From a virus, in the IMG/VR virus record IMGVR_UViG_3300045284_000012, positions 1-27,865 of that record: 27,865 nt of DNA; one strand, given 5' to 3'. Shown here piece by piece: positions 19,975 to 26,385 of this stretch. The translations under genes were made by a program, and so were the position numbers. The notes below the pieces were generated by a model. The model saw only the letters and a program-made list of their open reading frames with translations, was not told the DNA's origin and made no database searches. Position 1 is the stretch's first letter, and the number at the start of each line of letters is the position of its first letter.

Positions 19975-22098
19975 ATGGGTTTCGGTACTCTTGTCCAGAG
20001 GATTACCTATAAGATCAGTGGTCGCAGTACTTCCAGCTCTGGTCTGTACGTTCCATCTACCGACCTGTATGACTATGCGGTTGGTGGAGTTCCATTCCTG
20101 TCTGCAACCAGCGATGTACGTCCCGATACCGAGCAGCCAGTAGAGCAGCGCAAGCAGCAGTTCGACAACTACAAGGATCCCGGAGAGTACAGTCTCAATC
20201 AGTGGTGGCTTCGCTCCCAGACTTCCTTCATTGGTGGAGCTGGAATCATCTACCAGGATCCGGATACACAGGGAGAGCCGAAGAACCTTCGGTTCAACAA
20301 GTCTGTTGGCATTGATCCCTTCTCTGATCCTGACAATATCCAGCTACTCCATGAGATGCAGAACCTGAGCAACATCTCTGCTGATCCAAACAATGGAGTG
20401 GCCAAGGTTCTTGGGTCAGTCAGCATGCTGCCAGGCGACACCACTCCGGTGTCGCGTATGTGGGTAGCCAAGGGCAAGACTGTCCTGCTGACCAATGTGG
20501 ATGTCTCTACACTGAATGCTTACGGTAGTGCCACCCTAACCACAAGCTCTGCTAGCTTCGGTATCACTTCTGACATCACGGAGATCGGCAATACTGCAGT
20601 ATCTCCTCAGGAGTACTACCTGTACGTGTTCGTGACTGACACTACCGTGGCGAATGCTGGTATCTGGAAGGTGAAGGCCGCATCGGGAGCAATGACGGCT
20701 ACGAGGGTCTATCAGCCTCCAGCCATTCAGGCCAACATCACCATGAACAAGGCTCGTGGTCTACTAGCATTCGCTCAGGCGAATGCTCTGTACATGCTGG
20801 ACCCTTATGCTGCCCCGAACACTGCACTGCCCGGTACTCCGAATGCTGTAGTTCCAAAGGATCAGATCATCACTGCCATCACTGATGGTCCCGATGGAAT
20901 CTATGTCTCTGCAAACAACAGCACTCAGGGGTACATCTACAGGACTACGTTCGACCCGACTACTGGTGTAGTCAATGGACTCACTCTCACTGCAGTCATG
21001 CCTTACGGTGAGCGTATCAACTACATCAATGCCTACGTCAATACGTACCTGCTGATCAGTACCACTTCTGGAATCCGAGTGGGAAACTTCACCACTGGTG
21101 CAGTCATCTATGGTACCAACATCCTCCCCGTTCCGGTAACTGGACTGGCGGTTGGCCCAGAGGGTTCGAGTGGATTCGGTAGGTCTGTCTTCTATGGAAC
21201 CAGGGCCTATGTAACCGAGCTTGGCACGCCGCAGCATGATGGAGACTATGGACTGGTTGCTGTCGATCTGGGAACCCTGATCGTAGACAACTCTATTGGT
21301 GCAACCATCAATCCATATTGCTCTTGGACTTTCTTCGCCGGTACGCCAGGATCTACATGGTCAGTAGCGGTTGCGGCTGATGGCCGCACCGTATTCACCA
21401 GTAACACGAACTCCACTGCGAAGCTGTTCCTTGAGTCTGGCTTCAGCTATATGCAGACTGGATATCTTGACACTGGTCGATGCAGGTTCAATACAACTGA
21501 GCCCAAGCTCTTCAAGTTCCTGAGCATCAAGACACCTTCGCCCCTTGAGGGCGAAGTGTCTATCACTGTCCTCAGTGAAGGTGGTGGAGTCACTCCTTAT
21601 GTCACCTATGGACCAACCTTCGGTCCAGGTGTTGATGACATCAGTACTCCAACTCCAACCGGCCCTCAGAACTTCCTGGCCCTGCGCTTCACGCTAAGGC
21701 GTGGCGCGGTTGCATTCAACAAGACCGGCAAGCTTGATGCTTGGCAGATCAAGGCTCTACCTGGAACCATCAAGCAGCGCCTCATCACTCGACAGTTCCT
21801 CTGCTTCAATAGCGAGAAGGATAAGAGTGGACAGGTGATCTCTGGCGATACCATGAGTCTCGACAGGCTGACTGCAGTCGAGCAGATGTGTCAGCGTGGA
21901 GATACTGTCACCTACCAGGATCTCGTGAACAATATCGCCACTCAGGTAATCATCGACACCTTCAAGTTCACCATGCTGGCAAGTCCAGGGCCGAACGGCG
22001 AGAACTACGGTGGCTATCTGACCGTGAACATGAGGACTGTGGCTGACTCCGTTCCCCCGATCAGTAACACCGGAGGAGGAGAGGCTGATGGGGATTGA
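19975..22098 (+). CDS. Large tail protein, tail nozzle/tube-B-like (707 aa)
   Basis: AAGGAG lies upstream of the ATG. The protein is beta-rich throughout. Its N-terminal region contains PEQ...EQRKQQFDNYKDPGEYSLNQ and WWLRSQTSFIGGAGIIYQDP, followed by repeated strand units with Gly turns (about 120-500) that look like a propeller (DGIYVSANNSTQGYIYRTTF, AADGRTVFTSNTNSTAKLFL). The C-terminal section contains AWQIKALPGTIKQRLITRQF and VTYQDLVNNIATQVIIDTFK, a domain often found in distal-tail or hub proteins. In a short-tailed phage this would be the nozzle; in a siphovirus a minor tail protein. Position after the adaptor and fibre favours the former. Confidence 0.62.
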   Translation: MGFGTLVQRITYKISGRSTSSSGLYVPSTDLYDYAVGGVPFLSATSDVRPDTEQPVEQRKQQFDNYKDPGEYSLNQWWLRSQTSFIGGAGIIYQDPDTQGEPKNLRFNKSVGIDPFSDPDNIQLLHEMQNLSNISADPNNGVAKVLGSVSMLPGDTTPVSRMWVAKGKTVLLTNVDVSTLNAYGSATLTTSSASFGITSDITEIGNTAVSPQEYYLYVFVTDTTVANAGIWKVKAASGAMTATRVYQPPAIQANITMNKARGLLAFAQANALYMLDPYAAPNTALPGTPNAVVPKDQIITAITDGPDGIYVSANNSTQGYIYRTTFDPTTGVVNGLTLTAVMPYGERINYINAYVNTYLLISTTSGIRVGNFTTGAVIYGTNILPVPVTGLAVGPEGSSGFGRSVFYGTRAYVTELGTPQHDGDYGLVAVDLGTLIVDNSIGATINPYCSWTFFAGTPGSTWSVAVAADGRTVFTSNTNSTAKLFLESGFSYMQTGYLDTGRCRFNTTEPKLFKFLSIKTPSPLEGEVSITVLSEGGGVTPYVTYGPTFGPGVDDISTPTPTGPQNFLALRFTLRRGAVAFNKTGKLDAWQIKALPGTIKQRLITRQFLCFNSEKDKSGQVISGDTMSLDRLTAVEQMCQRGDTVTYQDLVNNIATQVIIDTFKFTMLASPGPNGENYGGYLTVNMRTVADSVPPISNTGGGEADGD

Positions 22099-22357
22099 GT
22101 TCATTCTCGGAATCTCCATCGCACTGGCTGCAGTGGTGGGTAACTATGTCGGGGGAAGAAGGAACTCCGCCCTAGCGGAGTCCACCATCAGTATGCTGAC
22201 AGCCAGGATGGATCTCTTCGAGAGGGAAGCTGGCAAGATTCCCATGCTGCATGAGCGCATCGGGATCCTTGAGGAACTGGTTACCCAGCGTGCCGACGTG
22301 GAGACCGTGAAGCAGATCGTCATGAGGATTGAGGAGAAGCTGGATGCAAGTCCCTGA
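22088..22357 (+). CDS. Membrane-anchored coiled-coil protein, possible lysis component (89 aa)
   Basis: The ATG lies inside the end of the tail gene with GGAGGAGAGG just upstream. Residues 4-20 (EFILGISIALAAVVGNY) form one transmembrane segment, followed by basic GGRRN and then a coiled coil to residue 86 (STISMLTARMDLFEREAGKI, TVKQIVMRIEEKLDAS). One TM helix plus a coiled coil, placed directly before a peptidoglycan-binding protein and a holin, fits a holin-associated or spanin-like role. It could also be a pinholin-type second membrane protein. Function is inferred. Confidence 0.6.
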   Translation: MGIEFILGISIALAAVVGNYVGGRRNSALAESTISMLTARMDLFEREAGKIPMLHERIGILEELVTQRADVETVKQIVMRIEEKLDASP

Positions 22358-22577
22358 CTGGTTCGCAGGTGATGTCATCGTTGCTGCCAGCGAGCCCCAG
22401 CGAGGGGCTCTAAGGCATGCTCAGAGGGTTCTCAGACTGCCTGAGACCGGAGACATGGACGACATGACACGGGCCTCGCTGAGGGGCTTCCAGGGCCTCT
22501 TTGGTCTGCCGATTTCTGGTATGCTGGATCTGAAGACTGCAATCAAGATCGAGCAAGTGAGGAATCAGTTCGCGTGA
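22344..22577 (+). CDS. Stand-alone peptidoglycan-binding domain protein (77 aa)
   Basis: ATG at 22344 is chosen because GGAG lies seven bases upstream; a TTG at 22329 is an alternative. Almost the whole protein is a PGBD-1-type fold: RGALRHAQRVLRLPETGDMD then DMTRASLRGFQGLFGLPISG and MLDLKTAIKIEQ. The alternating helix pattern with QxxLxLPxTGxxDxxTxxxLRxFQxxxGL is characteristic. No catalytic domain is attached. It may be the cell-wall-targeting subunit of a two-part endolysin, or a structural adhesin. It is embedded between a membrane protein and the holin, overlapping both. Confidence 0.75.
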   Translation: MQVPDWFAGDVIVAASEPQRGALRHAQRVLRLPETGDMDDMTRASLRGFQGLFGLPISGMLDLKTAIKIEQVRNQFA

Positions 22578-22786
22578 CTCTTACCAAGTACCAGAAGGAC
22601 GCGCTTGAGCGCGTCGGTGCGACCATGCTGTACGCCGGTATCTCTGTGGTGATCGCCATGACTACCGGAATGTCCTATGACTGGACACCCTATCTCACCG
22701 TTGGGCTCAACATGCTCAAGGTGTTTCTAGCCCGCTTTGTGGGCGATCCTAATACTGCCTCTTTCTCCAAGGGAGATTCCGCATGA
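22574..22786 (+). CDS. Holin, r1t-like (70 aa)
   Basis: The GTG start overlaps the previous stop by four bases. Two hydrophobic segments are present (ATMLYAGISVVIAMTTG, about 16-32, and WTPYLTVGLNMLKVFLARFV, about 37-56), with a charged N-terminus (KYQKDALERV) and a polar end GDPNTASFSKGDSA. The ending LARFVGDPNTASF matches the r1t-type holins common in actinophages. Holins open the cytoplasmic membrane at a set time to release or activate the endolysin. The first predicted helix is weakly hydrophobic. Neighbourhood with a peptidoglycan-binding protein supports the call. Confidence 0.78.
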   Translation: MTLTKYQKDALERVGATMLYAGISVVIAMTTGMSYDWTPYLTVGLNMLKVFLARFVGDPNTASFSKGDSA

Positions 22787-23097
22787 GCGGCTCTGACAAC
22801 ACCAGTGAGACTGTCCGTACTACTGCAGTCACCACTACCATGACCAACAATGACTACGACCTTCTCTGCCTGGCCATCGCTGGCAACATCGTAGTCAACC
22901 TGCCAGCTGTGGCGACTGTCCAGCCCGGTCGCTTCTACCGCATCTACAAGGATGCGGCAGCCTTCACTGTTACCGTCGATGGTTCCGGATCTGAGCTTAT
23001 CGACGGTGCTACCACTCTCGTACTGGCAGCATCTGCCAAGCACGCAGCAGGAGTGGTTACCGATGGTACCGCCTGGTACAGCGTGACCCTATACTAA
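22783..23097 (+). CDS. Small beta protein, fibre-tip-like domain (104 aa)
   Basis: The ATG overlaps the holin stop. After a Thr-rich N-terminus, the pattern DLLCLAIAGNIVVNLPAVAT, VQPGRFYRIYKDAAAFTVTV, DGSGSELIDGATTLVLAASA and a final DGTAWYSVTLY follows a domain frequently found in the tips of phage tail and head fibres (NLPAA...G..Y.I.K.....VT.DG.G.E.IDG). Here it forms a whole protein. It could be a separate receptor-binding or fibre-tip subunit. The location after the lysis genes is unusual for a fibre but it is the last gene before the terminator. Confidence 0.65.
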   Translation: MSGSDNTSETVRTTAVTTTMTNNDYDLLCLAIAGNIVVNLPAVATVQPGRFYRIYKDAAAFTVTVDGSGSELIDGATTLVLAASAKHAAGVVTDGTAWYSVTLY

Positions 23098-23112
23098 GAG
23101 ATCAAACAGAGA

Positions 23113-23143
23113 AAGCCCCCGCCATAAAGGCGGGGGCTTCTTT
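23113..23143. terminator. Bidirectional terminator between convergent operons
   Basis: A perfect 11-bp stem AAGCCCCCGCC/GGCGGGGGCTT has loop ATAAA. On the plus strand it is followed by CTTTG, on the minus strand by TCTCTGTTTG. It lies 15 bases after the last plus-strand stop and 11 bases downstream of the last minus-strand stop, so it can end both late and early transcripts. Confidence 0.88.
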
Positions 23144-23149
23144 GCGTTG

Positions 23150-23368
23150 CTAGTCCTTCTTGTTCCACTTTAGGAAGTTGCGCAGATAGACGAAGCCGTA
23201 AGCAAGGGACCCAGGAATGAATCCCCACTGCTTCGTATCAACAGCGTAGGTCAGCCAGAGAACTTGCGTTCCGATACTGACAAGCCATCCCCACTTGCTC
23301 TTCCTGCCCGCCATGATCATACCCAGCAGGCCGAAAGGGGCAAGTGCGTAACTCCAGTAGGCGGTCAC
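23150..23368 (-). CDS. Small membrane protein (72 aa)
   Basis: The GTG start at 23368 overlaps the previous stop (GTGA), following the coupling pattern of this operon; a TTG seven codons upstream is the alternative. Hydrophobic segments are WSYALAPFGLLGMIMAG (about 5-21), WGWLVSIGTQVLWLTYAV (about 26-43) and GFIPGSLAYGFVYLRNFL, with a basic end KWNKKD. I recognise the three-segment pattern from small actinophage membrane proteins of unknown function. It is the last gene of the minus-strand operon, close to the convergent terminator. It might act in superinfection exclusion or lysis, but nothing in the sequence decides. Confidence 0.7.
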   Translation of the reverse strand: MTAYWSYALAPFGLLGMIMAGRKSKWGWLVSIGTQVLWLTYAVDTKQWGFIPGSLAYGFVYLRNFLKWNKKD

Positions 23369-23445
23369 CGTACTGGCCGAAGGGGGCAAAGTCGAGAGTG
23401 TTCCTTACGACCATGACACCTAGGGCATCTAGAGAACAGGCTCAT
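23365..23445 (-). CDS. Mini zinc-finger-like protein (26 aa)
   Basis: ATG overlaps the upstream stop (ATGA) and its own stop overlaps the next start (GTGA). The 26 residues begin MSLFSRCPRCHGRKEHSRLC, giving CxxC-H and a further His and Cys. This could be a single zinc knuckle. The product is very basic (ending PLRPVR). Such short genes are often missed, and the double four-base overlap is the main evidence for it. The frame could also be a translational bridge between its neighbours. Confidence 0.5.
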   Translation of the reverse strand: MSLFSRCPRCHGRKEHSRLCPLRPVR

Positions 23446-23582
23446 CGGCGTGACTTCGCATCCAGCCGCTTGCACTCAGGTGAACAGTGCGGGAAGTTGA
23501 TAGGAGTCGCAGGCTTCTCCTCACACCAGATACAGTACTGGCGAGGGATTGCAGCCCGACTGCCTGACAGTGCCTTACTCAT
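23442..23582 (-). CDS. Small zinc-finger protein (46 aa)
   Basis: ATG at 23582 overlaps the previous gene by eight bases. The sequence begins MSKALSGSRAAIPRQYCIWC and continues to NFPHCSPECKRLDAKSRR, giving CxxC (17, 20) and HCxxxC (32-37). The spacing and the basic termini fit a treble-clef or zinc-ribbon nucleic-acid-binding mini-protein. It is coupled at both ends. Function is unknown; similar Cys arrangements occur in several other tiny proteins of this operon. Confidence 0.62.
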   Translation of the reverse strand: MSKALSGSRAAIPRQYCIWCEEKPATPINFPHCSPECKRLDAKSRR

Positions 23583-23778
23583 CCTTGAGAACCTCCAGAG
23601 TATGGCCATCGGTCGATGCCCACTTGGTCTTGCTGGTGCTGCGCCACTTCTCCTTGAGGTTGTTCTGTCGCCAGTCGACTGAGATCAGCATGGCCTCAAC
23701 GGCTTCATCTTCAGTGGCGTGCATGTAGCTGTTGCCCTGACCAGAACACATGGTCAGCTTGACGTAGAAGCCCTTCAC
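23575..23778 (-). CDS. Hypothetical protein (67 aa)
   Basis: The GTG at 23778 overlaps the upstream stop (GTGA), preferred over a GTG four codons earlier. The product has VKGFYVKLTMC-type beta start, then ATEDEAVEAMLISVDWRQNN and a basic C-terminal part ending LEVLKDE. The pattern (short strand, Asp/Glu-rich helix, Trp-containing strand) suggests a small alpha/beta fold. No known domain is recognised. Confidence 0.6.
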   Translation of the reverse strand: MKGFYVKLTMCSGQGNSYMHATEDEAVEAMLISVDWRQNNLKEKWRSTSKTKWASTDGHTLEVLKDE

Positions 23779-24047
23779 AGGTTCACCCACTCAAGGGCAA
23801 GCTGGAAGACTCCCGGCGGGTCCATCTTGAGAACCGGAGTCAGCTTCTGGATGGTGTACGTGACAGCCTTGTCAACGTAGCTACTGGTCTCGTGGACATA
23901 GAGAGACCTGGTGATAGTGGCAGAGTTCCTGCCCATCCACCACCCACCGTACACGTTAGATGCTACATTGCGAGCAGTGGAGACGGCCCCATAAGGGCCG
24001 TAGCCGGTAGGCTTACCATCTGCAGCAACTCGATAGAGCTCGTTCAT
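23775..24047 (-). CDS. Hypothetical protein (90 aa)
   Basis: The ATG overlaps the upstream stop by four bases. The sequence starts MNELYRVAADGKPTGYGPYG with STARNVASNVYGGWWMGRNS, a Gly/Tyr/Trp-rich segment, then SATITRSLYVHETSSYVDKA and a hydrophobic C-terminal part VFQLALEWVNL. It resembles a small single-domain protein that may bind a partner through aromatic residues. No catalytic motif or membrane segment is evident. Confidence 0.6.
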   Translation of the reverse strand: MNELYRVAADGKPTGYGPYGAVSTARNVASNVYGGWWMGRNSATITRSLYVHETSSYVDKAVTYTIQKLTPVLKMDPPGVFQLALEWVNL

Positions 24048-24238
24048 GTCTTGTCTCTCCAGTTCCTTGGCAGGTATCCGCCAGTCTGCTGCGGAGCCTG
24101 CAGTGTCATGCCATCAATCTGAGCAGAGAGCTCATGAACCTTGATGGTCAGCTCTGCTACCTGATCTAGTGCCAGGGAAAGGGCCTTGGCTATGGCCTGA
24201 ATATCAGGGAAGTCTCCATAGCCAAGGGGTTCGTACAT
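24044..24238 (-). CDS. Coiled-coil protein (64 aa)
   Basis: ATG at 24238 overlaps the upstream stop (TGATG); a GTG one codon earlier is possible. After MYEPLGYGDFPDIQAIA, a heptad-like helix runs to about residue 48 (ALSLALDQVAELTIKVHELS), followed by QAPQQTGGYLPRNWRDKT. The helix suggests a small oligomer, perhaps an adaptor for another early protein. GGAGAG lies upstream. Confidence 0.6.
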   Translation of the reverse strand: MYEPLGYGDFPDIQAIAKALSLALDQVAELTIKVHELSAQIDGMTLQAPQQTGGYLPRNWRDKT

Positions 24239-24372
24239 CACGGAGACTCTCCGCAGTTACGGCAGACCACAGTCCTGGTGGGCGGACGACCGCCAGGGCT
24301 CATTCGCTCAATGTAGATCCAGTAATGCTTTCCGTCTTGGGCAACCTTGCAGGACTTATCCTTTGGGGCCAT
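24238..24372 (-). CDS. Small zinc-ribbon-like protein (44 aa)
   Basis: The ATG follows a perfect GGAGG seven bases upstream, and the stop overlaps the next ATG. The protein reads MAPKDKSCKVAQDGKHYWIY then IERMSPGGRPPTRTVVCRNC with GESP at the end. Cys8 and the terminal CxxC (37, 40), plus His16, could hold one zinc. A beta strand HYWIYIE lies between. It is a plausible zinc-ribbon or knuckle, with nucleic-acid or protein binding as the likely role. Confidence 0.62.
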   Translation of the reverse strand: MAPKDKSCKVAQDGKHYWIYIERMSPGGRPPTRTVVCRNCGESP

Positions 24373-24480
24373 TTACTTTCCTCCGTGCACAGCTAGTGCT
24401 AGAACGATGAGCCCCGCAAGGGTGCCCAGGATTAACAGCGCGGCTGATCCACAGCCGCTTGGTTCCTTCTTGTGTTGCAT
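24373..24480 (-). CDS. Single-pass membrane mini-protein (35 aa)
   Basis: ATG starts two bases after the previous stop, and the TAA stop overlaps the next gene's start by zero or one base. The sequence starts MQHKKEPSGCGSAALLILGT and the hydrophobic part (about 12-31, SAALLILGTLAGLIVLALAV) is a clean transmembrane helix. The basic N-terminus suggests an N-in orientation. Function unknown. Very short early membrane proteins in phages often target host membrane complexes, but that is only general knowledge. Confidence 0.62.
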   Translation of the reverse strand: MQHKKEPSGCGSAALLILGTLAGLIVLALAVHGGK

Positions 24481-24482
24481 GA

Positions 24483-24596
24483 CTACTCGCAGTCTATGAG
24501 ATCGTCATCTTCATGGTCGAAGTCGAAGTCATCAGGGAACTCTTCATCCTCATCAAGATCCCCGAAGACGGTCCAGCTTGGATCCCGCTGAGTCAT
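24483..24596 (-). CDS. Highly acidic mini-protein (37 aa)
   Basis: ATG overlaps the previous stop by one base. The sequence MTQRDPSWTVFGDLDEDEEF is followed by PDDFDFDHEDDDLIDCE, so more than 40 percent of the residues are Asp or Glu. There is no sign of a folded core. Such acidic peptides can mimic DNA to block DNA-binding proteins (restriction enzymes, nucleases) or may be simple linkers. Here the first possibility is a hypothesis only. Confidence 0.55.
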   Translation of the reverse strand: MTQRDPSWTVFGDLDEDEEFPDDFDFDHEDDDLIDCE

Positions 24597-24802
24597 CAGT
24601 TCACATCCTCGATGTAGAAGTCGATCTCTTCGGCAACATCCGAATGAACCCACTCGCACAGCTCTTCAAAGTCCTCATCGAGACCGGACTCACGCCATGC
24701 GTTATACAGCCCCTCCAGCGTGCCGCCAGGATGCATGAGGACATGGGCCCTGCGGCTGTCGAGGGCGATGGTGAAGGTCAGATAGCGTGGTGCATCACTC
24801 AT
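24596..24802 (-). CDS. Acidic hypothetical protein (68 aa)
   Basis: ATG at 24802 overlaps the upstream stop (ATGA) and is chosen over an upstream in-frame start that would overlap the preceding gene by 72 bases. The product begins MSDAPRYLTFTIALDSRRAH, a beta-type start, then HPGGTLEGLYNAWRESGLDE and an acidic end SDVAEEIDFYIEDVN. The fold is likely small alpha/beta. The acidic character recalls the following mini-protein. No function is recognised. Confidence 0.6.
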   Translation of the reverse strand: MSDAPRYLTFTIALDSRRAHVLMHPGGTLEGLYNAWRESGLDEDFEELCEWVHSDVAEEIDFYIEDVN

Positions 24803-25035
24803 CAGTGCGTTCCGATCATTCGCTGGTTTGCATCGTAGTTTGCTACGTAGTACGTCTGGTACTTGTAGCCCCAAGGAAGCTCTTCCTCATCAACCTCCCA
24901 GACCATGGAAGCATACTCGCTACTCATGCTCTCAAGGAAGTCCATGGCAGTGAACTTGGTTCCGATTGACCCACCAAGCACGACGGTGTTCGAGACACCG
25001 TCAAGCTCATAGTCCATGAATACCGCGTAGGTCAT
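24802..25035 (-). CDS. Hypothetical protein (77 aa)
   Basis: ATG overlaps the upstream stop by four bases. The sequence has a beta-rich start MTYAVFMDYELDGVSNTVVL, then a helical piece AMDFLESMSSEYASMVWEVD and a Tyr-rich segment PWGYKYQTYYVANYD. It is acidic overall. No motif or membrane segment is visible. It sits in the string of small genes downstream of the primase. Confidence 0.6.
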   Translation of the reverse strand: MTYAVFMDYELDGVSNTVVLGGSIGTKFTAMDFLESMSSEYASMVWEVDEEELPWGYKYQTYYVANYDANQRMIGTH

Positions 25036-25196
25036 TCGAAATCCACTTCACCGGTCAGGGCAATGTTGGCAGCGTCGTAGTAGGAGTCTCGCTCTTCGCG
25101 AGAAATGGGATCCTCATCATCTTGCCAAAGCCTGTCAGCGTAATCGACAATCTGATCATGAATCTTGGCACGAAGCATTCGCTCTTCTGGACTCAC
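25032..25196 (-). CDS. Acidic helical small protein (54 aa)
   Basis: The GTG start overlaps the primase stop (GTGA) with TAGGGAG eight bases upstream. The sequence starts MSPEERMLRAKIHDQIVDYA and continues DRLWQDDEDPISREERDSYY, ending EVDFE. It is helical, rich in Asp and Glu, and resembles no family that I know. Direct coupling to the primase suggests an accessory role or simple polycistronic packing. Confidence 0.58.
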   Translation of the reverse strand: MSPEERMLRAKIHDQIVDYADRLWQDDEDPISREERDSYYDAANIALTGEVDFE

Positions 25197-25840
25197 TTGG
25201 CCAACTCCCTAAGGTGCTGTGCACCCTTCTTCAGGTACAGACTGTTCACATCTTCCCCGTCGGGGAGATGAATGAGGACTGCTGCCATGCCGAGTTCTCT
25301 TTGGACTCGCTCTCCCATGTCCCGACCTGACTCATCTCCGTCACAGTAGACGAAGACCCTTCGGAAGTCCCGAAGTAGATCGGTCCACCATGGCTTCCAG
25401 TTCTCAGAGCCAGGATTTCCGATACTTGGCAGTCCCACGAGTTCCGATAGGACAATGGCATCAAGCTCTCCCTCTGCTAGACAGATGTCAAGAGTATCCT
25501 TGAACATGTCGGCGACGCCATAAAGCGTCGTCTCCAGTCCCTTGGGTTTGAGGTACTTCTTGTGACCAGGGACAGTCTTGCAGTCATGGTCCTTGATGCA
25601 CCGGAACGTCATGTTGACCGTTCCAGCCTGAGTGATGTAAGGGATTGACATCCTGCCCATGAAGGCTTGATGTCCTACGACAGGATCAGTTACGACCCCA
25701 AGTCCTCTTGTAAGCGCGGACGCTCTGTCGATCCCCCTTGTCTCTAGATAGGGAAGAGCGAGATCGAGTTGACTGGCGTACCGTTCCGTCGCCAGGTCCA
25801 GCAATTTCCTCTGCTCGCTTGACAGCAGACCAGTACTCAA
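25193..25840 (-). CDS. DNA primase, Toprim (catalytic) part (215 aa)
   Basis: A TTG start has AAGGAG four bases upstream, which supports internal initiation. The N-terminal portion (SEQRKLLDLATERYASQLDL, then ALPYLETRGIDRASA) is the usual linker and start of the DnaG-like catalytic core. Toprim residues are visible: Glu123 in LAEGELDA and Asp167/Asp169 in YCDGDESG. The protein makes RNA primers for phage DNA replication. It lacks a zinc domain, which is encoded by the overlapping upstream gene in another frame. The 155-base overlap and the +1 frame relation mean that either two subunits or a frameshifted fusion could be made. The helicase-like ATPase is in the same operon. Confidence 0.85.
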   Translation of the reverse strand: MSTGLLSSEQRKLLDLATERYASQLDLALPYLETRGIDRASALTRGLGVVTDPVVGHQAFMGRMSIPYITQAGTVNMTFRCIKDHDCKTVPGHKKYLKPKGLETTLYGVADMFKDTLDICLAEGELDAIVLSELVGLPSIGNPGSENWKPWWTDLLRDFRRVFVYCDGDESGRDMGERVQRELGMAAVLIHLPDGEDVNSLYLKKGAQHLRELAK

Positions 25841-26078
25841 TGGACTCCTTTTGCATGATGATCTGACAGGCGTTCCCCTTCATGCCACAAGCGTGACACA
25901 CGAAGACCTGTTCATCATCTGTTCGAACGGAAGCTGATGCATCTCTCTCGCCATGGAAGGCGCACCTAATGGTGCGCCAACCACGACCATCCTCTACTTC
26001 ATCGAACCCGTAGTACTCAAGAATTGGTCCGATTGGAAAGCTCGGCAACTCTCGCTTCGAGCTGTTGGATGTGGTCAA
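25686..26078 (-). CDS. DNA primase, CHC2 zinc-finger part (130 aa)
   Basis: The zinc site is clear: Cys39 and His42 in IRCAFHGERD, Cys61 and Cys64 in FVCHACGMKGNA, followed by the helix IIMQKESIEYWSAVKRAEEI. This is the DnaG-type CHC2 domain that recognises the template. After residue 94 the sequence becomes Arg/Ser-rich (TVRQSTRSRSSLSRDKGDRQ) and overlaps the Toprim frame, so the true function of that tail is doubtful. The start is uncertain: TTG at 26078 lies inside the nuclease gene, and a TTG at 26048 is also possible. Normal bacterial primases have both parts in one chain. Confidence 0.82.
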   Translation of the reverse strand: MTTSNSSKRELPSFPIGPILEYYGFDEVEDGRGWRTIRCAFHGERDASASVRTDDEQVFVCHACGMKGNACQIIMQKESIEYWSAVKRAEEIAGPGDGTVRQSTRSRSSLSRDKGDRQSVRAYKRTWGRN

Positions 26079-26385
26079 TGAGACCCCTCATCTCACCAAG
26101 GGTGGTGAGTGCGATCCACTCTGACACTTTGGCCTCACCGTAACCCTTCGGGCGATAGATGGAGAATGCCCAATCGTCACCACAGTTGGCCAGTGCCTGC
26201 TTCATGAAGGCCGTGGGGTTGAACTCCTTGGTGGCCTTCACTTCGATAGCCCAACCTGGAGTCTTGAGGATATCCCTGCCAGGAAGTGAGGCAGCAATGC
26301 CTTCGGCTTCAGGGAAGACTGGCCAGAGGAACTCAGCTGCGATCTGCTGAGACTTCCTCCCCCGACTTACGCGGTTGGTTGCCAA
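26017..26385 (-). CDS. PD-(D/E)XK nuclease, Holliday-junction-resolvase-like (122 aa)
   Basis: TTG start directly follows the TerD stop; the second possible start is a GTG a few codons later. The N-terminus MATNRVSRGRKSQQIAAEFL is the basic helix typical of these nucleases. Then SLPGRDILKTPGWAIEVKAT gives Asp38 and the Glu48-x-Lys50 pair of the PD-(D/E)XK site. The C-terminal helix (LIDHIQQLEARVAELSNRTN) is coiled-coil-like. It probably processes branched or recombination intermediates in replicated DNA. Operon context (primase, ATPase) agrees. It could also be a general phage nuclease for host DNA breakdown. Confidence 0.72.
   Translation of the reverse strand: MATNRVSRGRKSQQIAAEFLWPVFPEAEGIAASLPGRDILKTPGWAIEVKATKEFNPTAFMKQALANCGDDWAFSIYRPKGYGEAKVSEWIALTTLGEMRGLIDHIQQLEARVAELSNRTNS

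Noticed and set aside
23344-24969. Plus-strand open frames opposite the minus-strand small-gene operon
   Set aside because: The minus-strand set has coupled starts and stops, ribosome sites and sensible motifs. The plus-strand frames have none of these.
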